Source of the DNA: Pontiella sp.
Lineage (GTDB): Bacteria; Verrucomicrobiota; Kiritimatiellia; Kiritimatiellales; Pontiellaceae
DNA: 5,752 nucleotides
NCBI GenBank assembly: GCA_029935255.1
Contig: JAOZKS010000174.1
Span: forward strand, 1-5,752
Direction: 5' to 3'
Below are positions 1 through 5,243 of the stretch, piece by piece. Below the pieces are notes generated by a model. That model was not told where the DNA came from, did not search any database, and was given only the letters and a program-made list of their open reading frames with translations. Position 1 is the first letter of the stretch. Every line of letters begins with the position of its first letter. Position numbers and translations under genes: made by a program.

Positions 1-566
1 ATATCGAAGAGGGCGTCGTGGGCGTTGGCCGTCGAGATGCCGCCGCCGGGGAAATAGTGGTTCAACTGCTCGACGCTTTCCTTATCGAAGGGTTCTTGCT
101 CCTGCCAATCCTGCCACTGGATCTTGAGAGTGGATACGTCGAGTAGACGGTAGTGCAGGCGGCTTCCAAAATGTGGAAGAAATTTTCGCATGAGAAACCA
201 GTCGTTATGCACGCTGTTTCCAGCAAGTACAGGGCGGTCAGCCATCTCTTCGCAGGGCGTACTGCAATATTGGTCAAGTAACGCGGCGATTTGAAGGTCG
301 GCTTCGTCGAGCGTCACTGCTTCGTCGGTGCGGCATTGCTCCACCAGCTTCGGCAGGTTTTCAGCCACCCACGGGCTGACCGACTCCCCTTCTTCCAGTC
401 GGATACAGAGGTTGAGGTCGGCTTCCGGCGAGGCCATACGCTGGAGATTGGTGTCGGTAATGATTACGGCGACTTGCAAGAGACGCGCTTGGTCGAGTTC
501 AAGCGAGGTAAACTCGGCATCGAACCAGATATATGCGCTAGATTTTTTTAATTTGTTTTCGGACAT
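1..566 (-). CDS. orn: Oligoribonuclease-like DEDDh 3'-5' exonuclease (3' end outside window)
   Basis: The first 188 codons are open from ATG 566 to the left edge, so the C-terminus is missing. A strong GGAGG ribosome binding site (573-577) sits 6 nt before the ATG. The protein has the RNase T/DnaQ exonuclease signature: Asp16 and Glu18 in 'WFDAEFTSL', Asp122 in 'GNSVHNDWFLMRKF', and His183 and Asp188 in 'NAHDALFD' (H-x4-D), which gives all five DEDDh metal-binding and catalytic residues. The segment 'LHYRLLDVSTLK' (138-148) is typical of oligoribonuclease, which degrades 2-5 nt RNA and dinucleotides such as pGpG in the cytoplasm. The exo I motif differs from the usual 'WIDLEMTGL', and the Asp122-His183 interval (61 residues) is longer than in E. 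coli Orn (46). It could therefore be a divergent Orn or another short-substrate DEDDh nuclease. The superfamily call is firm and the Orn assignment is probable. The gene follows ackA in the same direction, 104 nt downstream, separated by a hairpin repeat. Confidence 0.85.
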   Translation of the reverse strand, partial: MSENKLKKSSAYIWFDAEFTSLELDQARLLQVAVIITDTNLQRMASPEADLNLCIRLEEGESVSPWVAENLPKLVEQCRTDEAVTLDEADLQIAALLDQYCSTPCEEMADRPVLAGNSVHNDWFLMRKFLPHFGSRLHYRLLDVSTLKIQWQDWQEQEPFDKESVEQLNHYFPGGGISTANAHDALFD

Positions 567-588
567 TTCTACCCTCCATAAAGTGAAA

Positions 589-665
589 CCACAGATAAAC
601 ACAGATTCACGCGGATTGGAAATATTTCCCCTTCCCTCCAACGTGAAACCCGAGTTCTTCTGTGG
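589..665. repeat. 77-bp nested inverted-repeat element with tandem 10-bp CACAGAT units
   Basis: This element fills most of the 104-bp ackA-orn spacer. Three nested inverted pairs can be read directly. The outer pair is CCACAGA (589-595) with TCTGTGG (659-665), extending imperfectly to 599/655 (9 of 11 matches). The middle pair is TTCACG (606-611) with CGTGAA (642-647). The inner pair is TTGGA (616-620) with TCCAA (637-641). The left arm contains three tandem 10-bp units: CACAGATAAA (590-599), CACAGATTCA (600-609) and CGCGGATTGG (610-619). GTGAAACC occurs twice, 60 bp apart (583-590 and 643-650). No ORF is convincing here. The layout suggests a small non-autonomous or REP-like dispersed repeat. 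Transcribed from the minus strand, it would put a long imperfect hairpin just after the ackA stop. No strong U-tract follows it, so a terminator role is unproven. Confidence 0.6.
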
Positions 666-670
666 CCAAT

Positions 671-1870
671 CTAACCTTTGATTAGATTATAGGTGTCGAG
701 GGCGATGACGAGCTCTTCGTTGGTATGAATCTTGAGTGCAACGACTTTAGAGGCATCCGTAGAGATCCGTGTTTCGTTGGCCTCGTTGCGTGTGTCGTCG
801 ACTTCCAAGCCCATGAAGGTAAAGTTTTCGAGGATCTGTTTGCGCAGGCCGGGATTGTTTTCACCTACCCCGGCGGTAAAGACGATGCCATCAACCCCGT
901 TCATGGCGGCAACATAGCTTCCAATAAATTTCTGGATGCGATAGCAAAACATTTCAATGGCATCGAGGCAGTTTTGGTCGCCCGTGGCGGCGGTTTCGAC
1001 AATGTCGCGCATATCGCTCTTTCCGGCGATGGCGAGCAATCCACCCTGCTTGTTCATCATGGTGCTGACCTGTGCGGGGGTGAGCTCCTGTGATTCCATG
1101 ATGTGAAGTGGAATATAGGGGTCGAGCGAGCCGGAACGGGTTCCCATCATGATACCATCGAGCGGTGTGAAGCCCATCGAGGTATCCACCGATATTCCGC
1201 CCATAAAGGCCGCCAGCGAACCGCCGTTGCCAAGGTGGCACGTAATGAGTTTAAGCGCTGCAAGCGGCTTCCCGAGCTCTTCTGCGGCCTTCTCTGCAAC
1301 GTAACCATGAGAGGTCCCGTGGAACCCATACTTACGGATCTTGTAATTGGTATACTGAATGCGCGGAAGGGCGTACATGTAGGCCTTTTTCGGCATGCTC
1401 TGGTGGACCGCCGTATCAAATACAGCGACTTGCGGCATATCAGGTAGCAACGACTGCATGGCCTTTATGCCCATCAGATTCGGAGGATTGTGCAATGGCG
1501 CCAACATTGAGTTTCGCTCGATCGCTTTAATGACTTTGCGGTCGACCCGCACGGAACCGGTGAAATCCTCACCGCCGTGCACGACACGATGGCCCACAGC
1601 AGAAAGGTCTTCGAGGCTGTTGAGCAAGCCATGCTTGCTTTCAAGCAACAGCTTCAGGATTTCATCGATGGCCACCTTATGGTTCGGCAGGTCGATAAAC
1701 TGGCGTTCCTTGCAGCATCCGGTGCATTGGCGAACAATGGTTGAGCCGGAGATACCCACGCGGTCGGCCTGCCCCTCGCAAAGGGCGTGGAAATAATCGG
1801 TTTCGGTGTTCACCTCGTAGAGCTTGAACTTGATCGAGGATGAACCGGAGTTGAGTACGAGAATCTTCAT
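671..1870 (-). CDS. ackA: Acetate kinase
   Basis: Cytoplasmic ATP:acetate phosphotransferase, interconverting acetyl phosphate + ADP with acetate + ATP. It is the ATP-yielding last step of the Pta-AckA pathway. At 399 aa it has the family's normal full length. Visible landmarks of the acetate kinase/ASKHA fold are the N-terminal phosphate loop 'VLNSGSSSIKFKLYE' (residues 5-19, Asn7), 'VGHRVVHGG' (92-100, Arg95), 'FDTAVHQSMP' (151-160, Asp152), 'YGFHGTSH' (181-188, His184), 'CHLGNGGS' (211-218), 'GTRSGSLDP' (243-251, Arg245), 'FTAGVGENNP' (331-340) and the C-terminal 'TNEEL' (383-387, Glu386). These match the catalytic Arg91, Asp148, His180, Arg241 and Glu384 of the Methanosarcina enzyme. The ATG lies 15 nt after the pta stop, with an AGGA ribosome binding site (1877-1880) in that gap, so the two are surely co-transcribed. 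A variable N-terminal stretch has a small cysteine cluster (Cys49, Cys52, Cys53) of unknown meaning. Confidence 0.97.
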   Translation of the reverse strand: MKILVLNSGSSSIKFKLYEVNTETDYFHALCEGQADRVGISGSTIVRQCTGCCKERQFIDLPNHKVAIDEILKLLLESKHGLLNSLEDLSAVGHRVVHGGEDFTGSVRVDRKVIKAIERNSMLAPLHNPPNLMGIKAMQSLLPDMPQVAVFDTAVHQSMPKKAYMYALPRIQYTNYKIRKYGFHGTSHGYVAEKAAEELGKPLAALKLITCHLGNGGSLAAFMGGISVDTSMGFTPLDGIMMGTRSGSLDPYIPLHIMESQELTPAQVSTMMNKQGGLLAIAGKSDMRDIVETAATGDQNCLDAIEMFCYRIQKFIGSYVAAMNGVDGIVFTAGVGENNPGLRKQILENFTFMGLEVDDTRNEANETRISTDASKVVALKIHTNEELVIALDTYNLIKG

Positions 1871-1885
1871 GGGGGTTCCTGAAGG

Positions 1886-2887
1886 TTAGTGTTCTGCCTG
1901 CAAGGCGGTAAGAGCAACGGTGCCGACGATGTCCTCGACATAACACCCGCGCGAGAGATCATTGACTGGTTTGTTCAACCCTTGAAGAACAGGGCCGTAG
2001 GCCCCTGCTCCGGCAAGGCGTTGAACCAGTTTGTAGCCAATGTTCGCCGCATTAAGGTCGGGGAAAATCAACACACGGGCTTCGCCTCCAAGCGGACTGT
2101 CGGGAGCTTTCTTCTCTGCGACGCCCGGAACGATGGCCGAATCGGCCTGTAGCTCGCCGTCGATAACAATGCCCTTTCCAGCATGTTCTGTGGCGACCTT
2201 CTGCTTGGCCAATTCCACGGCTTTGGAAACCTTTTCAACCATCTCGCTCTTGCCGGAGCCATAGGTGGAATAGGAAAGCAGCGCAACCTTCGGCGGAATA
2301 TCATAGGCCAGAGCGGAGACCGCGCTGTCAACCGCGATGTCGGCCAGCTGTTCGGCGGTCGGATTTTCCACCAAGGCGCAGTCGGAAAAAACAAAGGTCT
2401 TATCGTTAACGTCCATGATGAAAAAACTAGAGACGGTTGCGCCCTTTTTTGCGGATTTAATGATCTGAAGCGCAGGGCGGACGGTGTCGGCGGTAGAGTG
2501 GGCCGCACCGGAAACCAAGCCATCCGCGGCATCGGCATGCATCATCATCATGCCGAAATAGTTAACTTGCCCAACGGCTTCGAGCGCCTGTTCGGGGGTG
2601 ATGCCTTTCGCCTTGCGAAGTTCGTAGAAGGCTTCTGCATACTCCTGAAGGTGATTGGAGGTTTCAGGATTGATGACGGTAATGCCTTCGAGGTTGTAGC
2701 CCTTGGTCGCGTACCAGTCGGAAACCTGCTGTTCGTTGCCCAGCAGGATAATCAACGCAATGCCTTCCTGATTGATGATATTTGCGGCTTCAAGCACACG
2801 TTCATCGTCTCCTTCGGGCAACACGATCGTGCTTTTTCTGTTTTTTGCGGAATCAATAATCTGCTGAATGAATGTGCTTCTACTCAT
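1886..2887 (-). CDS. pta: Phosphate acetyltransferase (phosphotransacetylase)
   Basis: Converts acetyl-CoA + phosphate to acetyl phosphate + CoA in the cytoplasm, supplying the substrate of the adjacent acetate kinase. At 333 aa it is the short, single-domain PTA_PTB form, without the N-terminal DRTGG/regulatory region of E. coli Pta. Recognisable segments are 'TIVLPEGDDERVLEAA' (19-34), 'DGLVSGAAHSTADTVRPALQ' in the middle, 'LLSYSTYGSGKS', 'IDGELQADSAIVP', 'FPDLNAANIGYKL', and the C-terminal 'NDLSRGCYVEDIVG'. Ser312, Arg313 and Asp319 correspond to the catalytic or substrate-binding Ser309, Arg310 and Asp316 of Methanosarcina thermophila Pta. ATG 2887 is chosen because 'MSRSTFIQQIIDSAK' aligns with family N-termini and AGGGA (2897-2901) lies 9 nt upstream. 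GTG 2908, with AGGAG (2920-2924) 11 nt upstream, would add seven residues and is a real alternative. Extension to TTG 2971 would read through the probable promoter and is unlikely. It is the first gene after the rplQ terminator. Confidence 0.96.
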   Translation of the reverse strand: MSRSTFIQQIIDSAKNRKSTIVLPEGDDERVLEAANIINQEGIALIILLGNEQQVSDWYATKGYNLEGITVINPETSNHLQEYAEAFYELRKAKGITPEQALEAVGQVNYFGMMMMHADAADGLVSGAAHSTADTVRPALQIIKSAKKGATVSSFFIMDVNDKTFVFSDCALVENPTAEQLADIAVDSAVSALAYDIPPKVALLSYSTYGSGKSEMVEKVSKAVELAKQKVATEHAGKGIVIDGELQADSAIVPGVAEKKAPDSPLGGEARVLIFPDLNAANIGYKLVQRLAGAGAYGPVLQGLNKPVNDLSRGCYVEDIVGTVALTALQAEH

Positions 2888-2934
2888 GGGTTCGTTTCCC
2901 TGTTTCACTCGATTCTTTACTCCTGTTGAAAAAA

Positions 2935-2944
2935 TCTGCGCAGA
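2935..2944. promoter_or_regulatory. Palindrome TCTGCGCAGA upstream of pta, possible operator
   Basis: A perfect 10-bp palindrome that abuts and overlaps by one base the candidate -10 element of the pta promoter, just downstream of it in the direction of transcription. The position would suit a repressor site. The evidence is only symmetry and location, and short palindromes also arise by chance. Confidence 0.25.
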
Positions 2945-2971
2945 AATTAGCAACTCCCCATTTTTCCGCAA
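2944..2971 (-). promoter_or_regulatory. Candidate sigma-70-type promoter for pta-ackA
   Basis: Read on the minus strand, TTGCGG (2966-2971) is followed after 16 nt by TAATTT (2944-2949), a fair match to the -35/-10 consensus. It lies about 57 nt upstream of the pta ATG, and the region is AT-rich and non-coding between the rplQ terminator and pta. A promoter is expected here because the upstream operon ends in a strong terminator. The exact boxes are a guess from consensus alone. Confidence 0.35.
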
Positions 2972-2983
2972 TCTAAATCAGTA

Positions 2984-2993
2984 CTAATATTAG
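2984..2993. promoter_or_regulatory. Palindrome CTAATATTAG upstream of the candidate pta promoter
   Basis: A perfect 10-bp AT-rich palindrome 12 bp upstream of the candidate -35 box. It could be a regulator site for pta-ackA, or simple AT-rich symmetry. No known operator is recognised. Confidence 0.2.
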
Positions 2994-3021
2994 GGATTTT
3001 ATAACGCTCCTGAACATAAAC

Positions 3022-3056
3022 AAAAAAGCCCCAGAACCTTATGGCAACGGGGCTTT
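3022..3056 (-). terminator. Rho-independent terminator of the alpha operon
   Basis: On the minus strand AAAGCCCC (3056-3049) pairs perfectly with GGGGCTTT (3032-3025), an 8-bp stem with four G-C pairs at the loop end. The 16-nt loop can form a further GCC/GGU pairing around AUAA, separated by 3x3 unpaired bases. The descending arm runs into a T-tract of six Ts (3027-3022), then GTTT. It starts 19 nt after the rplQ stop. The opposite strand lacks a T-tract, so it acts in one direction. It separates ribosomal-protein transcription from pta-ackA. Confidence 0.93.
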
Positions 3057-3075
3057 GCATCAAACAAGGTTTTGA

Positions 3076-3465
3076 CTACTCGGCTGCGGCTTCAGCAACC
3101 GGAGCTGTAATGGAATCAACCCATTCGAGCAACACCATTTCGGAGCCATCAGAGATGCGGCGTCCAAGTTTGACGATGCGGGTGTACCCACCTTCCCGGT
3201 CGGCAAACGCCGGAGCCACGTTGTCGAAGAGTTCCTTAACGGAATCTTTCTGCTTCAACGTGGAGATCGCCTGACGACGGTTCGCCAGCGAACCCTTCTT
3301 GCCCAGCGTGACCATTTTATCGGCAAGGCTGCGTGCAGCCTTGGCTTTCGGAAGCGTGGTTTTGATCCGCTTGTTGTCGATGAGGGCGCAAACCAAGTTT
3401 GCAAGCAACTCACTGCGGTGCGCACTGGTGCGACCAAGCTTTATAGTTTTTTTACGATGTCTCAT
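3076..3465 (-). CDS. rplQ: 50S ribosomal protein L17
   Basis: L17 is a large-subunit protein located near the peptide exit tunnel. The 129-aa product starts with the family signature 'MRHRKK' and carries 'IKTTLPKAKAARSLADKMVTL' at about 34-54 (the conserved TTLPKAKE-type segment), 'ANRRQAI' (61-67), 'LFDNVAPAFADREGGYTRI' (79-97, the characteristic F..R.GGYTRI motif), and 'LLEWVDS' near the end. The length is typical of short bacterial L17, with only an Ala/Glu-rich tail (120-129) after the conserved core. ATG 3465 has AGAGG (3474-3478) 8 nt upstream and lies 27 nt after the rpoA stop, the usual rpoA-rplQ pairing. It is the last gene of the operon, followed at once by the terminator. Confidence 0.98.
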   Translation of the reverse strand: MRHRKKTIKLGRTSAHRSELLANLVCALIDNKRIKTTLPKAKAARSLADKMVTLGKKGSLANRRQAISTLKQKDSVKELFDNVAPAFADREGGYTRIVKLGRRISDGSEMVLLEWVDSITAPVAEAAAE

Positions 3466-3492
3466 TGTTCCAACCTCTGGATATTAATTAAA

Positions 3493-4497
3493 CTAGTCTT
3501 CGATGATCGGCGCACGCAGCAGATCCGAATCGAAGGTCATTCCAAGCGATAGCCCCATTTCGAGAATCTTCGCTTTGATTTCGTTCAGCGACTTCTTACC
3601 GAAGTTACGGTATTTGAGCATTTCCGCTTCAGTCTTCTGCGCAAGTTCGCCAACGGTGGTGATGTTGGCGTTGTTCAGGCAGTTCGCAGCACGAACACTC
3701 AGTTCGATTTCGTTTACGCTGATGTTAAGTTTCTTGCGCAACTCTTCCTTCTCAAGGTCAATCTGCTTTTCACTTTCCTCGAACTCGATGAGGTCTTTGT
3801 CGTAGCTGACGAAGACATCGAGATGATGGCGAAGGATGGCGGCGGACATGGTCAGCGCGTCGTCGGGGCTGACACGGCCATCGGTCCAGATTTCGATCAC
3901 GAGCTTGTCGTAGTCGGTACGACGACCCACGCGGGTGTTTTCCACCGAATATTTGACGCGCCGAACCGGGGAGAACAGGCAGTCGATCGGAATAACGCCG
4001 ATTTCCTGGTTCTCTTTCTTGTTGAGATCCGCCGGGCAGTATCCGCGCCCAATGCGAATTTCCATTTCCGCTTCAAACACGCCGTCTTCCGACAAGGTGC
4101 AGATTTGGAAATCGGGATTGAGCACTTCAATATTTTCGCCCGTCACGATGTCACCCGCCGTAACTTCACCCGGCCCTTCCACCTTGATTTTCACGACCTG
4201 TGTTTCGCGGGAATAGCTCTTAAAGAGAAGTTGCTTGATGTTTAGAATAATGTCGGTTACATCCTCGACCACACCATCGAGGCTACAGAATTCATGCGGA
4301 GCCCCTTTGATTTTGATGGATGAAACCGCGGTTCCTTCTAGCGAGGAAAGCAACACACGACGGAGCGAATTGCCCATCGTGCGGCCATAGCCTGCTTCAA
4401 AAGGTTCTGCGTAGAATTTGCCATAGGTGTCGGTGGAAACCGAATCATCCTTAGCAACCTGTTTCGGCATTTCGAAACGACCGAGTCTTGTAGCCAT
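3493..4497 (-). CDS. rpoA: DNA-directed RNA polymerase subunit alpha
   Basis: The alpha subunit dimerises to scaffold beta and beta' assembly and contacts promoter DNA and activators through its C-terminal domain. The 334-aa product has the normal two-domain layout. The N-terminal domain (about 1-235) contains 'AGYGRTMGNSLRRVLLSSLEG' from 35, the assembly motif, and 'RRVKYSVENTRVGRRTDYDKL' near 179-199. A charged linker (about 236-255, rich in Glu and Lys) follows. The C-terminal domain has 'LSVRAANCLNNANITTVGEL' (266-285) and 'NFGKKSLNEIKAKILEMGLS' (298-317). Arg269 corresponds to E. coli Arg265, the key UP-element-binding residue, so UP-element recognition is probably kept. ATG 4497 is supported by a strong GGAGG (4505-4509) 7 nt upstream. 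It lies 71 nt after rpsK, and rpsD, usual between them, is absent. Confidence 0.99.
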   Translation of the reverse strand: MATRLGRFEMPKQVAKDDSVSTDTYGKFYAEPFEAGYGRTMGNSLRRVLLSSLEGTAVSSIKIKGAPHEFCSLDGVVEDVTDIILNIKQLLFKSYSRETQVVKIKVEGPGEVTAGDIVTGENIEVLNPDFQICTLSEDGVFEAEMEIRIGRGYCPADLNKKENQEIGVIPIDCLFSPVRRVKYSVENTRVGRRTDYDKLVIEIWTDGRVSPDDALTMSAAILRHHLDVFVSYDKDLIEFEESEKQIDLEKEELRKKLNISVNEIELSVRAANCLNNANITTVGELAQKTEAEMLKYRNFGKKSLNEIKAKILEMGLSLGMTFDSDLLRAPIIED

Positions 4498-4511
4498 AAT
4501 CTGTCCTCCCA

Positions 4512-4532
4512 GAACCGGGCATTAACCGGCTC
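4512..4532 (-). promoter_or_regulatory. Hairpin immediately upstream of the rpoA ribosome binding site
   Basis: In the minus-strand RNA, GAGCCGG pairs with CCGGUUC (one G-U pair), forming a 7-bp stem with a 7-nt loop (UUAAUGC). The stem ends two nucleotides before the GGGAGG ribosome binding site of rpoA, in the 71-nt rpsK-rpoA spacer. The spacer also has a run of nine Ts (4559-4567) just after the rpsK stop. The position suits translational control, RNA processing or messenger stabilisation. No ligand is known, and the structure is read by eye only. Confidence 0.45.
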
Positions 4533-4568
4533 GTATGGTTTTAGTTGTATTTGCTTTTAAAAAAAAAT

Positions 4569-5210
4569 CTATACGCGGCGGCGCTTCGGCGGGCGGCATC
4601 CATTATGCGGAATGGCTGTGGTGTCCTTAATCGTCGAGATCGACAATCCCGCCGACTGGATGGCACGCACCGCAGACTCGCGTCCGGCCCCCGGTCCCTG
4701 CACACGAACCTCAACTTCCGTCATGCCATGACCGATCGCACCGCGGGCGGCTTCTTGCGCAACGGTGGTTGCAGCAAAGGCCGTGCTCTTGCGAGACCCC
4801 TTGAAGTTACAGCGCCCCGCGCTGCTCCAGGAGATCACATTACCGCGCATGTCGGTGATAGAAACAATGGTGTTGTTGAACGTGGTCTTGACGAAAGCAA
4901 TTCCAAAAGGAACGTTCTTCGAACCCTTGCGACGCTTGATCGGCTCGATTTTAGCATCGGCCAGCAGCTCGGCCGCAGTGGCCAGCTTGGGCCGCTGGTC
5001 TTCAGCCTCGTCCGCTTTTGGCGCATCCGCCTTCGGAGCTTCTTTCTTCGGAGCGTCTTTCTTCAGAGCTTCTTTCTTCGGAGCTTCTTTTTTTGGAGCT
5101 TCGGCCTTTTTTTCGACGGGAGCCGCCTCTTTGGCGGGCTTTTCATCGGCCGCAACAGGTGCGGCTTCTTCGGCCACTTTTTCTTCTACTTCAACTTTTT
5201 CTTCTGCCAT
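4569..5210 (-). CDS. rpsK: 30S ribosomal protein S11 with long Lys/Ala-rich N-terminal extension
   Basis: S11 sits on the platform of the small subunit near the E site and the 3' end of 16S rRNA. The product is 213 aa, against about 125-135 in most bacteria. Residues from about 92 to 213 are a normal S11 core: 'FGIAFVKTTFNNTIVSITD' (102-120), 'GSRKSTAFAA' (138-147), 'QGPGAGRESAVRAIQSAGL' (171-189), 'DTTAIPHNGCRPPKRRRV' (196-213). Residues 1-90 are an added low-complexity segment, acidic at first (Glu/Val/Ala) and then Lys/Pro/Ala-rich, with six pentapeptide repeats at 38-67. ATG 5210 has AAGGAA (5218-5223) 7 nt upstream. There is no other Met before residue 121, inside the core, so the extension is not a mis-called start. 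The reading frame is open throughout. rpsM lies 33 nt upstream. Confidence 0.97.
   Translation of the reverse strand: MAEEKVEVEEKVAEEAAPVAADEKPAKEAAPVEKKAEAPKKEAPKKEALKKDAPKKEAPKADAPKADEAEDQRPKLATAAELLADAKIEPIKRRKGSKNVPFGIAFVKTTFNNTIVSITDMRGNVISWSSAGRCNFKGSRKSTAFAATTVAQEAARGAIGHGMTEVEVRVQGPGAGRESAVRAIQSAGLSISTIKDTTAIPHNGCRPPKRRRV
5010..5099 (-). repeat. Six tandem 15-bp repeats encoding APKKE-type pentapeptides in S11
   Basis: Residues 38-67 of S11 read APKKE, APKKE, ALKKD, APKKE, APKAD, APKAD. At the DNA level this is six imperfect 15-bp units (a GGAGCTTCTTTCTTC-like unit on the plus strand). Several units are nearly identical in nucleotide sequence, which suggests growth by slippage or unequal exchange. 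The unit keeps the frame, so copy number could change without breaking the gene. Confidence 0.85.
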
Positions 5211-5243
5211 GAATCTATTCCTTATTTAAGCGGTGGCCCTGCC

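Noticed and set aside
62..277. Minus-strand 71-codon frame near the left edge
   Set aside because: It lies in another frame inside the oligoribonuclease-like gene, whose frame carries all catalytic motifs and stays open from 566 to the edge.
1679..1730. Cysteine cluster (Cys49, Cys52, Cys53) in acetate kinase as a metal site
   Set aside because: It lies in a variable surface region, and no further spaced Cys/His ligands complete a known metal motif. There is not enough to claim a site.
2183..2929. Plus-strand open frame of 248 codons opposite pta
   Set aside because: It is a shadow of the pta reading frame, with no recognisable domain and no operon context on that strand.
4559..4571. T9 run directly after the rpsK stop as a possible terminator
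   Set aside because: The preceding RNA can form only a 3-bp hairpin (CGC/GCG), since the end of rpsK is C-rich without matching G-rich segments. Termination here would also cut off rpoA and rplQ.
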